DNA of 64,000 nt. Source: Burkholderia cepacia (GTDB lineage: Bacteria; Pseudomonadota; Gammaproteobacteria; Burkholderiales; Burkholderiaceae). The stretch covers positions 2,976,001-3,040,000 of the forward strand of contig NZ_CP013444.1 in assembly GCF_001718835.1 (NCBI RefSeq), given 5' to 3'. Position numbers and translations under genes: made by a program. Positions 9,413 through 18,670 of the stretch are shown piece by piece (the stretch's first letter is position 1; every line of letters starts with the position of its first letter). The notes under the pieces were generated by a model. That model ran no database searches. It had not been told where the DNA came from and saw nothing but the letters and a program-made list of their open reading frames with translations.

Positions 9413-10090
9413 ATGAAAGCAGGAAGCAAGGCCGCCACGTCCGACACCCGCGCGCTTCCGTCCGATGCGCGGCGCAAATACGATCCCGAGCAAACCAAGC
9501 GCAACATCCTCGATGTCGCCACGCAGGAATTCTCCGCGATGGGGCTCGCCGGCGCGCGCGTCGACGCGATCGCCGAGCGTACCAACACGACGAAGCGGAT
9601 GCTCTACTACTACTTCGAAAGCAAGGAAGGCCTGTACGAGGCCGTGCTGGAGAAGGTGTACGGCGACATCCGCGCACTCGAGCAGGAGCTGCACGTCGGC
9701 GACATGGAGCCGCGCGAAGGCATGCGCCGCCTCGTCGAATTCACGTTCGACTATCACGACAAGCATCGCGACTTCGTCCGCCTCGTGTCGATCGAGAACA
9801 TCCACGGCGCGAAGTATCTCGAACAGCTCAAGTCGTTCAAGAACCGCAACGTCAGCATCATCAAGACGCTCGAGGAACTGGTCGAGCGCGGCGCGGCGAG
9901 CGGCGCGTTCCGCAAGGACATCGACGCGTTCGACCTGCACCTGCTGATCAGCTCGTTCTGCTTCCACCGCGTGTCGAACCGCTACACGTTCGGCGCCGCG
10001 TTCGGCCGCGACCCGTCGGCGCCGCGCCTGCGCGCCCGGCATCGCGACACGATCGCCGACGCCGTGCTGCGCTACGTCGCCGCCGAATAG
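9413..10090 (+). CDS. TetR-family transcriptional regulator
   Basis: A 225 aa one-component regulator. The N-terminal helix-turn-helix spans roughly residues 24-70 (KRNILDVATQEFSAMGLAGA, then TNTTKRMLYYYFESKEGLYE). The remainder is an alpha-helical ligand domain of the TetR_C type. It lies 149 bp after amaA on the same strand and is the only regulator inside the lysine/pipecolate module, so local control of amaB and lysP-amaA is a reasonable inference. A TAGAAT hexamer at 9369-9374 could be its own -10 box. The ligand is unknown. Confidence 0.85.
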   Translation: MKAGSKAATSDTRALPSDARRKYDPEQTKRNILDVATQEFSAMGLAGARVDAIAERTNTTKRMLYYYFESKEGLYEAVLEKVYGDIRALEQELHVGDMEPREGMRRLVEFTFDYHDKHRDFVRLVSIENIHGAKYLEQLKSFKNRNVSIIKTLEELVERGAASGAFRKDIDAFDLHLLISSFCFHRVSNRYTFGAAFGRDPSAPRLRARHRDTIADAVLRYVAAE

Positions 10091-10108
10091 CGCCGCGCGA
10101 CGCACGCA

Positions 10109-11890
10109 TCAGCCCTTCGGCGCGGGCGCGGCCAGTGCGATCCGCGCCTTCTCTTCCGGACTTCCCGCCACGTAGTACTTCTTCGCCCAGCTCGAATCGG
10201 GCGCAAGCGCGAGCCGCGCATGCGGCGACGCGCCGCGCGTCTTCGCGTCGATCGCCAGCGCCCGCGCACGATAGTGCTCGTAAAGCCGCAGGAATTCCGC
10301 GAGATAGATCGCCGCGATCCGCTTGTCGCGGATCTCGAGCAGGTTCTCGTCGTTGTACTGCTCGGAATTGCGGCTCATGTTCGCCGAGCCCGTATAGACG
10401 ACCGGATTCGCGCCTTCCGCATCGATCACGATGAACTTGTGATGGATCACGACGGGCGGAAAGGCCGGCGCCGGCTCGCCCGGAAAGAGCCGCAGTTCCG
10501 GTTCGAAGCCTTGCGGCGCCGTCGCCGGCGAAAAATACCGCGCGTCGATCACGTCGCGGTTGTCGCGGCTGCGGTGATACAGCTCGAGGTTCGCGAGCGT
10601 CGCCGCATCGAGCGTCTGGCCGGCCTGCTGCGCGGCATCGGCCTTCGTCGCGCTGCCGGCGTTGATCCTGTTCACCAGCCCGAACATCATCAGCCCGCGG
10701 TCGCCGGCCGCGAAGCACGCGTCACGCAGCGCCGTGTCGGTCGGCATGAACAGGCAGAACGACACCGAATGCTTCGCGGCCGCGATCGCGGCGACGATCG
10801 TGTCGATCTCGGTGCGCTGCCCCGCCGGTTCCGGCGAAAACGCGAGCCGCACCTGCGCGCTGCCGATCGTCATCGGCTCCGACCAGCCCGGCGACAGCCG
10901 CGCGGTCGCCGCGATCGGCGGATTCCCGGCCAGCGCATGCGCACGCGCGTTGTAGAGCGCGGCAAGCGCGGGCGAATCGAACGCGTGCAGCACGTTCGCC
11001 TGCTCCGTGAGCCCCTCGGTCGTGAAGTTCGCGGAACCGGTCAGCACGCGCGCGGGCGCGGCGCTCCCCGGTGCGTCCGTCACGATGAACTTGTCGTGCA
11101 TGATGTGCGTCTTGTCGCGCGGCGCGAGCGTCGCGAGCCCCTGCAGCGCATCGACGGCCGGCTGGTTCGGCGACGGCAGCGGCGGCTTGCCCTTGCGCGC
11201 AGTCGTGTGCGCGTCGTAGACGATCGCGAGCGACGCCTCGCCGTGCTTACGCCCGAACGCTTCGAACGCGGGCAGCGCCCACAGCGTGTCGGTCAGGTGA
11301 TAGACGGCCGACGCTGCGCGCGATGCCGGGTCGAGCATCTCCGCGAACACCTGCTCCATGTCGTTCGCGAGCCACGTGCGCAGCTTCAGCGCCTGGTCGG
11401 CGGCGGGCGTCTCGCCGGGCGCGAGATGCAGCGCCGCCACCTGCTTCGCGAATGCCTGCGAGCTGACCACCGCGCGGTTGAACCACGTGCCGATGCCGTC
11501 CTCGATATGCGCGGGCAGCACGACGTCGCACACGCCGCCTTGCGCGTCGAGTACCTGCAGATTCGCCGGCGTGCCGACGACCGGATACACGTCGTAGCGA
11601 AACGACGCACCGCGATCCTGCGGATCGATGCGCGCGTCCCACCACATGAATTTCTGGATCGGCGCCTGGTCGGTCGGCGCGTCGCCCTGCGTGTGGGCGG
11701 CCGGGCCGTCGAACGTCAGGCGGTTCGGCAGCCAGCTGTCCGGCGCGCGCGTCTTGCCGTCGGCCGACCAGAAGCCCGGCGTGCGCCGGATCGCGAAGCC
11801 GAGGAAATCGGCACGCGACGCCGCATCGGGCCAGTCGAAAGCCAGCAGGACCAGAGTGGGGGAAAGATAGCTGCGCACGCTCACGGACAT
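10109..11890 (-). CDS. phospholipase D-like protein with two HKD motifs
   Basis: A 593 aa protein of the phospholipase D superfamily. Two catalytic repeats are visible: HDKFIVTD followed by GSANFT in the middle of the protein, and HHKFIVID followed by GSANMSRNSEQ near the C-terminus. Two HxK(x)4D motifs normally combine into one active site that cleaves or transfers phosphodiester bonds. No signal peptide is evident; the protein starts MSVSVRSYLSPTLVLLAFDW. The start at 11890 has AAGGAGAA upstream. It is apparently monocistronic. The substrate (phospholipid, nucleic acid or other) cannot be told from sequence; such proteins are also found as T6SS effectors, but no vgrG or immunity gene is adjacent. 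Confidence 0.82.
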   Translation of the reverse strand: MSVSVRSYLSPTLVLLAFDWPDAASRADFLGFAIRRTPGFWSADGKTRAPDSWLPNRLTFDGPAAHTQGDAPTDQAPIQKFMWWDARIDPQDRGASFRYDVYPVVGTPANLQVLDAQGGVCDVVLPAHIEDGIGTWFNRAVVSSQAFAKQVAALHLAPGETPAADQALKLRTWLANDMEQVFAEMLDPASRAASAVYHLTDTLWALPAFEAFGRKHGEASLAIVYDAHTTARKGKPPLPSPNQPAVDALQGLATLAPRDKTHIMHDKFIVTDAPGSAAPARVLTGSANFTTEGLTEQANVLHAFDSPALAALYNARAHALAGNPPIAATARLSPGWSEPMTIGSAQVRLAFSPEPAGQRTEIDTIVAAIAAAKHSVSFCLFMPTDTALRDACFAAGDRGLMMFGLVNRINAGSATKADAAQQAGQTLDAATLANLELYHRSRDNRDVIDARYFSPATAPQGFEPELRLFPGEPAPAFPPVVIHHKFIVIDAEGANPVVYTGSANMSRNSEQYNDENLLEIRDKRIAAIYLAEFLRLYEHYRARALAIDAKTRGASPHARLALAPDSSWAKKYYVAGSPEEKARIALAAPAPKG

Positions 11891-11997
11891 CGTCGTTCTC
11901 CTTGGCTTTATCGCCTGACCAGGTCGAACGAGTCAGTCTTGCGCGCAGTTTTGCAGCGGGAATGACGGTTCGATGAACCTTGTGTGTCGGACGCGCG

Positions 11998-12756
11998 TCA
12001 GTCGCACACGAGCAGCTCGATCCCGCGCGCGGTCAGCGCGCGGCGCAGAGCCTTGTCGGGCGCGCGTTCGGTCACGAGATAACGGGCGGCGGCCGTGCCG
12101 TTGATCCGCACCGGCGTCACGCGGCCGAATTTCGAATGATCGGCGACGATCATCGCCGTGCCGGCCGCCGCGATCATCCGGCTGCGCACCTCGGCCGCGA
12201 GCCGCGAGTAGTCGGTGCATTCGCCGTCGGGCGTGATGCCGCCGGCACCGATGAACGCAAAATCGACGTGGTACTGCGCGAGCTGCTGGATCGTGTCGAG
12301 CCCGAAGGTGGCGTCCTCGTCGTCGGACAGCTCGCCGCCGAGCAGCGTCACGCGATTGCCGTTGCGCCGCGCGAGCACGAACGCGGTACGCCAGTCGTTC
12401 GTATAGATCGACAGCCGGTGCCGGTCGGCAAGCGCGAGCGCGACGGCATGCGGCGTGCTGCCCGAATCGATCAGCACCGATGCGTCGTCGGGCACGAACT
12501 CGGCCGCGCGCCGCCCGATCGTGCGCTTCGCCTCGGCGTTCGCGGCTTCGCGCTCCGACAGGCTCGGCTCACGGCGATCCGCGGCCAGCGCGCCGCCGTG
12601 CGTCATCACGAGCAGGCCGCGTGCGGCCAGTGCATTCAGGTCGCGCCGCACGGTCTCGCGCGACACGTCGAGCGAGCGGACGAGTTCCGCGACCGACAAT
12701 GCGCCCGACCGTCCGAGCTCCGACAGGATGAATTGATGACGTTGTTCCGCCAGCAT
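11998..12756 (-). CDS. DeoR/GlpR-family transcriptional regulator
   Basis: A 252 aa repressor-type regulator. The DeoR winged helix-turn-helix occupies residues 1-57 (ALSVAELVRSLDVSRETVRR, then DLNALAARGLL). It is followed by the DeoRC sugar-phosphate sensor domain with IDSGSTPHAVA, IYTND and ADHSKFGR, the last a hallmark of the family. No sugar or polyol operon is adjacent, so its regulon is not deducible here; it may act in trans. It lies 107 bp upstream of the start of the PLD-like gene on the same strand. Confidence 0.85.
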   Translation of the reverse strand: MLAEQRHQFILSELGRSGALSVAELVRSLDVSRETVRRDLNALAARGLLVMTHGGALAADRREPSLSEREAANAEAKRTIGRRAAEFVPDDASVLIDSGSTPHAVALALADRHRLSIYTNDWRTAFVLARRNGNRVTLLGGELSDDEDATFGLDTIQQLAQYHVDFAFIGAGGITPDGECTDYSRLAAEVRSRMIAAAGTAMIVADHSKFGRVTPVRINGTAAARYLVTERAPDKALRRALTARGIELLVCD

Positions 12757-12951
12757 CTCGCGACGCGCCCGAGGCGACCAGTGAATGAGTAGCGCGCCAT
12801 TGTATTACGGCCGTTTGACCGCCGCGTGTAAGCCGGCCGGTCGTCGCGGGCGGAGAAATTCTGAATTGCCGGCGGCGCGGGAATCGGCGCGCCGCGCATT
12901 GCTACACTTTGCGCTTCGCCGAACGACAGACCAAGCAAAGGGGCTCGCGCC

Positions 12952-13137
12952 ATGTATCGCAAAGGCAGTGTGATCGAAATCCAGTTTCCGCCCGAACGAC
13001 TCAACGACGCGGCCGGCGATCCGTACTGGATCGACCTGACACTCGACGAGGCCCGCCGGCTCTACGAACAGCTCGCCGCGCGCTTCGCGACCGACGCGCG
13101 CGCCAACCAGCCGCTCGACACGTTCTCGATCGACTAA
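12952..13137 (+). CDS. small conserved-type protein of unknown function (61 aa)
   Basis: I do not recognise a family. The 61 aa product (MYRKGSVIEIQFPPERLNDA, ending DTFSID) is acidic and soluble-looking, with a predicted beta strand followed by an amphipathic helix rich in Leu/Arg/Ala. AAAGGGG lies about ten bases upstream of the ATG, and codon usage is strongly GC3-biased, as in real genes here. It sits between a divergent DeoR gene and an EamA transporter, with no obvious functional link. Confidence 0.6.
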   Translation: MYRKGSVIEIQFPPERLNDAAGDPYWIDLTLDEARRLYEQLAARFATDARANQPLDTFSID

Positions 13138-13252
13138 GGTCATTCGCACGACGACACGCGCGCGACTGCAGGATTCGACAAGACACCGCCGCCGCGCCGC
13201 CGGATACTGCCGGACTTCGTGATTCCATCCGGCCGTCCGCGGCCCGCCATGC

Positions 13253-14122
13253 ATGCTGACCTCGCTCGTCGCCGCCGCTTTCGTCGCACTCTGGTCCACC
13301 GGCTTCATCGTTGCGCGGGCCATCAAGCCCTATGCCGATCCCAACCTGTTCCTGCTCGCGCGTTTCGCGGGCACGGCCGCGCTGTTCGGCGCGGTGGCGC
13401 TCGTCGCCCGCGCGCCGTGGCCGGCCCGGCGCGAATGGCCGCGCCACCTGATCGCGGGCGCGCTGCTGCAGGGCGTCTATCTCGGCGCGAGCTACTGGGC
13501 CGTCGCGCAAGGGCTGAACGCGGGTGTCATGGCACTGCTCGGCGCGCTGCAGCCGCTCGCCACCGCCGTGCTCGCCGTTCCGCTGTTCAACGAGCGCCTG
13601 CCCGCGCGCGGCTGGCTCGGGATGGCGCTCGGGCTCGCCGGCGTCGCGCTCGTGCTGGCGCCGAAGGTAGCGGGCGGTGTCGCACCCGCGCCGGGCGCCG
13701 CGCCTGCGTGGCTCGTCGTCGCCGTCTCGGTGCTCGCGGTCGGGTCGATCACCGCCGGCTCGCTGTACCAGAAGGGCAAGCTCGCGCAGAGCGACCTGCG
13801 CACCGCCGTCGCGGTGCAGAACCTCGGCGCGGCGCTCGTCGCGGCCGTCTTTGCGGGGCTGCTGCACGAGACGCGCTGGATCGGCGCACCGGCGCTGTGG
13901 GTGTCGCTGGTGTGGGGCGTCGTGTTCCTGTCCGGCGGCGCGGTCACGATGCTGATGTGGATGCTGCGGCGCGGCAACGCCGCACGCGCGACGTCGCTGC
14001 TGTTCCTCGCGCCGCCGCTGGCCGCGCTGCAGGGCTACTGGCTGTTCGGCGAAACGCTCGCGTCCATCCAGCTCGCCGGCTTCGCGCTCGCACTGGTGGG
14101 CGTCGTGCTCGCGCGGCGCTAG
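13253..14122 (+). CDS. EamA/DMT-superfamily transporter
   Basis: A 289 aa inner-membrane protein with about ten hydrophobic segments arranged as two EamA repeats (roughly residues 5-140 and 155-288). AAFVALWSTGFIVARAIKPY at the N-terminus and the QPLATAVLAVPLFNERLP segment closing repeat 1 are typical. Members export amino acids, nucleosides or drugs; the substrate is not predictable. It ends 87 bp before nadE on the same strand and might be co-transcribed with it. The ATG at 13249 is in a different frame. Confidence 0.85.
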   Translation: MLTSLVAAAFVALWSTGFIVARAIKPYADPNLFLLARFAGTAALFGAVALVARAPWPARREWPRHLIAGALLQGVYLGASYWAVAQGLNAGVMALLGALQPLATAVLAVPLFNERLPARGWLGMALGLAGVALVLAPKVAGGVAPAPGAAPAWLVVAVSVLAVGSITAGSLYQKGKLAQSDLRTAVAVQNLGAALVAAVFAGLLHETRWIGAPALWVSLVWGVVFLSGGAVTMLMWMLRRGNAARATSLLFLAPPLAALQGYWLFGETLASIQLAGFALALVGVVLARR

Positions 14123-14209
14123 GTTCCAGGTTCGCGCTTGACGCAGCAGACGGCCCGCCGCGATTGCGCTTATGATGGGCGCCTTGCATTTCGTTCCGGA
14201 ACTTCCTTC

Positions 14210-15064
14210 ATGACATCCGCCGATTACGCCAGCCGCCAGCGCGCGATCATTGCCGAACTGAACGTTGCCCCGCACTTCGACGCCGAGGCAGAGATCGACC
14301 GCCGCATCGACTTCCTCGCCCAGTACCTGCGCTCGACCGGCCTGCGGACCTACGTGCTCGGCATCAGCGGCGGCGTCGATTCGTCGACGGCCGGCCGCCT
14401 CGCGCAACTGGCGGTCGAGCGCCTGCGCGCCGACGGCTACGATGCGCGCTTCATCGCGATGCGCTTGCCGAACGGCGTGCAGAACGACGAAGCCGATGCA
14501 CAGCGCGCGCTCGCGTTCGTGCGCGCGGACGAAGTGCTGACGGTCGACGTGAAGCCGGCCGCCGACGCGATGCTCGCGTCGCTCGTCGCCGGCGGGCTGG
14601 CGTTCGCGGATCACGCGCAGCAGGATTTCGTGCACGGCAACATCAAGGCGCGCGAGCGCATGATCGCGCAGTATGCGGTGGCCGGCGCACGGCGCGGCAT
14701 CGTGATCGGTACCGACCATGCGGCCGAATCGCTGATGGGTTTCTTCACGAAGTTCGGCGACGGCGGCGCGGACATCCTGCCGCTCGCCGGCCTGAGCAAG
14801 CGGCGCGTCCGCGCGGTCGCGCGTGCGCTCGGCGGCGAGGAGCTGATCGTGATGAAGGTGCCGACGGCCGACCTCGAGGAACTGAACCCGTTGCGCCCCG
14901 ACGAGCACGCGTACGGCGTGACCTACGACGAGATCGACGATTTCCTCGAGGGCAAGCCGGTCGAAGACCGCGTATACGAAACGGTGCTGCGCTTCTTCGA
15001 CGGTTCGCGCCACAAGCGCGCGCTGCCGTACACGCCGTTCGACTGGCCCGCGCGCCGCGACTGA
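14210..15064 (+). CDS. nadE: NH3-dependent NAD+ synthetase
   Basis: A 284 aa ATP-pyrophosphatase that amidates nicotinate adenine dinucleotide to NAD+ in the last step of NAD biosynthesis. The P-loop SGGVDSS is at residues 53-59, followed by GNIKARERMIAQY and the GTDHAAESLMGFFTKFGDGG block, which are diagnostic of NadE. The length matches the ammonia-dependent form (E. coli 275 aa), and there is no N-terminal nitrilase/glutaminase domain. The start at 14210 gives the canonical N-terminus; an in-frame extension to 14138 lacks conserved sequence. Confidence 0.93.
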   Translation: MTSADYASRQRAIIAELNVAPHFDAEAEIDRRIDFLAQYLRSTGLRTYVLGISGGVDSSTAGRLAQLAVERLRADGYDARFIAMRLPNGVQNDEADAQRALAFVRADEVLTVDVKPAADAMLASLVAGGLAFADHAQQDFVHGNIKARERMIAQYAVAGARRGIVIGTDHAAESLMGFFTKFGDGGADILPLAGLSKRRVRAVARALGGEELIVMKVPTADLEELNPLRPDEHAYGVTYDEIDDFLEGKPVEDRVYETVLRFFDGSRHKRALPYTPFDWPARRD

Positions 15065-15091
15065 CGGCGCGCGGCCGGCCGCACGCGCGGG

Positions 15092-16780
15092 TCACGCGTG
15101 CCCGGCCGCCTCGGGCGCCGCTTTCTTCGCCTGCAGTGCGCGAATCCGCAACCGCGCCCCCGTGTCGCTGACCGTCGCGTCGTACATCGCCGCGAGATCG
15201 CGCTTGAGCGCGGTGCGCGAGCCGCCGTCGAGATACACCATGTGCCCCGACGGGTAGAAACGCGCGGACAGGTTCTGCCGCACCTTCGGATCCTCGAGCG
15301 GCATCTGCTGCAGGTCGATCACGGTCTGGTAGAACGGCGTGACGAAATCGTAGAAACCGTTCGCCGACAGCACCTTCAGGTCGACGTTCAGCGCCATCAC
15401 CGCGGCGAGATCGCCGGCCGTATAGAGGATCACGTTCCCCTGCGCATCGACGCCCTGCTGCGCGCCGGTCGGATCGATGTGGCTGAAATCCCAGTTCCGG
15501 AACGCCTGGTCGTTCAGGTCGGTGAACGCGGAATTCGACGTGAACTTCAGCTGCTCGTTCAGGTAGCTGTTCCACATCGCCGTATAGACGCCCGTCACGG
15601 CCGTCATCGTCGGATCGTTGCCGCCCGAGTTCGGGTCGATCTTGCCGGCGATGCCCGACGAGATCCCGGTCACGCGTCCGTCGTACGAGCCGAGCGCGAG
15701 CCCCTGCGCATGCAGCAGCGTCGTCAGGAACAGCGAATTGCCGCGCGCGTCGTAGCCGGCGATGTCGAGGCTCCACGATTGCAGCGTCGCCGTATCGATG
15801 CCCGTGTATTGCGACAGTTTCTGGACGGCGGCCGGGTCCGCATGCGGGACCGTGCGCAACGCGTTCAGGTAGTCGGTGCGCGCGAACTGCGCGACTTCCT
15901 CGACGAACGCACCGAGATCGGCCGGCGCCGGCGTGATGCCGAGCTTCTTGTGATACCACGCGTCGGCCGCCGCGGTCGGCAGCGCGCCGACCGGGTTGCC
16001 GGCCTGCCGGTAGTCGAGGATCGACGATTGGAGCGTGACGCCGTTCAGGTCGACGCCGTCCTCGTGCAGCTTGTACGCGAGCACGCAGCTGCGCGCGGTG
16101 CCGTACGATTCGCCAAACAGGTATTTCGGCGAATTCCAGCGGTTGTTCTTCGTCAGGTAGCGCTTGATGAACTGCTTCAGCGAATCCGCATCCTGGTCGA
16201 CGCCCCAGAAGTCGCGGTTCTTGTTCGGCGCGACGGCCGCCGAATAGCCGGTGCCGACCGGGTTGATGAACACCAGGTCGCTGTGGTCGATCATGCTGTC
16301 CGGGTTGTCTTCCATCTGGTACGGCGCGGGCGGCGTGAACCCCGGCATCGACGTCTTGATGCGCTTCGGCGCGAACGAGCCCAACAGCACGAACACCGAC
16401 GACGAGCCGGGCCCGCCGTTGTAGAAGAACGTCACGGGCCGCGTTTCTTCCTTCGCGCCGTCGGCCGTGAACGCGACGTAGAAGAGCTTCGCGGCCGGCT
16501 GCGAACTGCTCGGGTCGACCGTCACGAGATGGCCGGCCGTCGCCGTGTAGGCGATGCGCTTCCCGTCGATCAGGATCGTGTGATGCGTGATCGCGGCCGC
16601 CTCGGTGGTGTCGGTCACCGAATCGTCGGGGCCGTTGCCGTACGCGACCGGATCGAAGAACGGCTGGTCACGGCCGTGGCTCAACGCGACCGGGTTGACG
16701 GTCGGCGGCACGCCATGCGAATTGTGGTCGCCGTGATGCAGCGGATACACGCCGCCGGAAGATGCGGAATCGATGCCCAT
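15092..16780 (-). CDS. serine carboxypeptidase-like protein, peptidase family S10
   Basis: A 562 aa alpha/beta-hydrolase peptidase. The S10 signatures are present: the oxyanion-hole motif FFYNGGPGSSS, nucleophile Ser225 in FGESYGT, an Asp in SANGFYDFVTPF and the C-terminal His in PSGHMVYLDGG. Family S10 enzymes remove C-terminal residues at acid pH. No classical signal peptide is visible in MGIDSASSGGVYPLHHGDH. The start at 16780 has CAGGAG upstream. It follows an S53 peptidase gene by only 70 bp on the same strand, so the two probably form an operon for endo- plus exo-proteolysis under acid conditions; that joint role is inference. Confidence 0.87.
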   Translation of the reverse strand: MGIDSASSGGVYPLHHGDHNSHGVPPTVNPVALSHGRDQPFFDPVAYGNGPDDSVTDTTEAAAITHHTILIDGKRIAYTATAGHLVTVDPSSSQPAAKLFYVAFTADGAKEETRPVTFFYNGGPGSSSVFVLLGSFAPKRIKTSMPGFTPPAPYQMEDNPDSMIDHSDLVFINPVGTGYSAAVAPNKNRDFWGVDQDADSLKQFIKRYLTKNNRWNSPKYLFGESYGTARSCVLAYKLHEDGVDLNGVTLQSSILDYRQAGNPVGALPTAAADAWYHKKLGITPAPADLGAFVEEVAQFARTDYLNALRTVPHADPAAVQKLSQYTGIDTATLQSWSLDIAGYDARGNSLFLTTLLHAQGLALGSYDGRVTGISSGIAGKIDPNSGGNDPTMTAVTGVYTAMWNSYLNEQLKFTSNSAFTDLNDQAFRNWDFSHIDPTGAQQGVDAQGNVILYTAGDLAAVMALNVDLKVLSANGFYDFVTPFYQTVIDLQQMPLEDPKVRQNLSARFYPSGHMVYLDGGSRTALKRDLAAMYDATVSDTGARLRIRALQAKKAAPEAAGHA

Positions 16781-16850
16781 CGTGCTGCTCCTGGAGGTAA
16801 AGGGGGAAGCAAGAAACCCGTGACAACCTGATGCGTGGCAACCGCCGCCG

Positions 16851-18443
16851 TCAGCTCGACGGCTTGCGCGTCAGGATCGCGGCGAGCTGCGCGCCGTTCG
16901 GGCTGCCGAGGCCCGTGCAGGCATCCCAGCCCTGCGCGGCCGCGTACGCGCCGTTGCTGCCTTCGGTGATGTCGCGCAACGCGTCCGGATGCTTGTACAG
17001 CGTCGGGTTGATCCAGCCGACGGACGCGTTCGCCGCCGCGTTGATCCGTGCGATCAGCGCGGCCCACAGCGGCGCGACCGCACTCGTGCCGCCCATCACC
17101 GTGGCCGTGCCCGCGATCGACACTTCGTAGCCGGTCTGCGGCGACGCATCGCCGGCGACGTCCGGCACGCCGCGCTTCGCGAGCGGCACGCGACTGCCGT
17201 CGGCCAGCGTCGCGGCAAGCCCCTGCTGCCACGCCGGCAGGTCGAACAGCGTGCTGACGCCGCCCCCGCCCGCGCCGCCGCCGGCCGCCTCGTCGTTCCA
17301 CGCGACCTCGCTGCGGATGCCCTGCCCGGGCAACGCGTCGAGTTGCGTGCCGCCGCAGCCGAGCACATACGGGCTCGAAGCGGGGAAGTCGACATGATCG
17401 GCGCCGTCCTGCAGCCCGTCGCCCGCGCCGCTGTCGCCGGAGGCCGCGCACACGGTGATGCCCTGCGCGGCCGCCGCCTGCAGCACGCGATTGAACGCCT
17501 GCGCGGACTGCGCCTGCCAGATGGCCTCCGGGCCGCCCCAGCTGATCGAGATCACCGACGGCTTGTTGGTCGTGTCGCTGACGGCCGCGTTGACGGCCTG
17601 GATGAAGCCCGCATCGCTGTTCGCCGCGAAATAGACGGCGATCTTCGCGGCCGGCGCGATCGCGCCGGCGATCTCGATGTCGAGCGCGACTTCACCGTCC
17701 GGGCCGCTCGGATCGCCGGTCGGCGCGTTGCGGCCGGTGCCGACGTTGACGTCGACGAGCGTCGGCGGCTTAGTGATGCCGAGCCCGCGGAAATACTGCT
17801 GGATGTCCGCCGCACGGTAGCCGCCGCCGAGCTCGATGATCGCGATGCACTGCCCGGCGCCGTCGCCGGCCGGGAAGCCGTACAGCGATGCGAGCTGGAC
17901 CGGGGTGAACGTGACGCCCGCCGCGCCGCCGCGCGCGGGCGTGAACGGCGGCCGCAGCCGGAAATGCGGCCGCGCCTGCGGACGGCTGTCGAGGCCGAGC
18001 ACGGCCGTGACGGCGTCGCCGAGATCGTCGGGCAGCGCGATCGGGCCGGAGCGGCCGCGATACTGGCCGATCGACCGATGCTCGAAGCGCTCGAGCTTGA
18101 CGCCGAACGCGGCTTCGAACTGCTGGATCGTGCCGGACACCACGACGACGCTTTCGACCGGATCGACGCGATCGACCGTCAGCTGGTGGCGACGCGCGAA
18201 GTCCTCGGCCTTGCGAATATCGTCGGGATTGGCGGAAAAACGTTGCGCGAAGGTTTCGCGCGACACCGGTTTCGCTTGCGCGTCGCCGGTGGCGAGCTGG
18301 TGAAGCAGCGTATCGAGTTGCCCTTCTTCCTGCCGCCGCAACATGATCGTGACGTGGATGCGTTCTGCCGGATCGCACGGGCCGAGGCACTTGGACTCGG
18401 CGACGATTCGGGGTTCACGGTCGGCGTGAAGATGCCTTGCCAT
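16851..18443 (-). CDS. sedolisin-type serine-carboxyl peptidase, family S53
   Basis: A 530 aa pro-enzyme. The N-terminal 170 residues form the Pro-kumamolisin-activation prodomain. The catalytic domain carries GEVALDIEIAG (Glu and Asp of the triad), AASGDSGAGDG (oxyanion Asp) and nucleophile Ser454 in GGTSAVAPLWAAL. The C-terminal DITEGSNG and GWDACTGLGSPNG segments form the calcium site. Sedolisins are acid-active endopeptidases, and self-processing of the prodomain is expected. The start at 18443 is fixed by AGGAGG ten bases upstream. As in other bacterial sedolisins, no Sec signal is evident. It lies directly upstream of the S10 peptidase gene. Confidence 0.9.
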   Translation of the reverse strand: MARHLHADREPRIVAESKCLGPCDPAERIHVTIMLRRQEEGQLDTLLHQLATGDAQAKPVSRETFAQRFSANPDDIRKAEDFARRHQLTVDRVDPVESVVVVSGTIQQFEAAFGVKLERFEHRSIGQYRGRSGPIALPDDLGDAVTAVLGLDSRPQARPHFRLRPPFTPARGGAAGVTFTPVQLASLYGFPAGDGAGQCIAIIELGGGYRAADIQQYFRGLGITKPPTLVDVNVGTGRNAPTGDPSGPDGEVALDIEIAGAIAPAAKIAVYFAANSDAGFIQAVNAAVSDTTNKPSVISISWGGPEAIWQAQSAQAFNRVLQAAAAQGITVCAASGDSGAGDGLQDGADHVDFPASSPYVLGCGGTQLDALPGQGIRSEVAWNDEAAGGGAGGGGVSTLFDLPAWQQGLAATLADGSRVPLAKRGVPDVAGDASPQTGYEVSIAGTATVMGGTSAVAPLWAALIARINAAANASVGWINPTLYKHPDALRDITEGSNGAYAAAQGWDACTGLGSPNGAQLAAILTRKPSS

Positions 18444-18670
18444 GTTCAGACCCTCCTTGGTACCGCGTTGCACGGAACAGCCAGGAAATCGGATATGGCA
18501 GACGAAAGAAGGTTCCGTCCGGTCAGCCGCGCAACAGCGGCGCGGCGACGTACAGGAAGTTTAGAACAAGTCAGATGAATCGCGGTTGCGGTATGTCACT
18601 GCGGGCAGGTGCGAGGGGGAAGGCGGCGAGGGTGACACGCGTCGCGGACGGCGAATCCGCGACGTCCGGC

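Noticed and set aside
10109..11890. Type VI secretion phospholipase effector with immunity gene
   Set aside because: No vgrG, PAAR, adaptor or immunity gene is adjacent, and the gene appears monocistronic.
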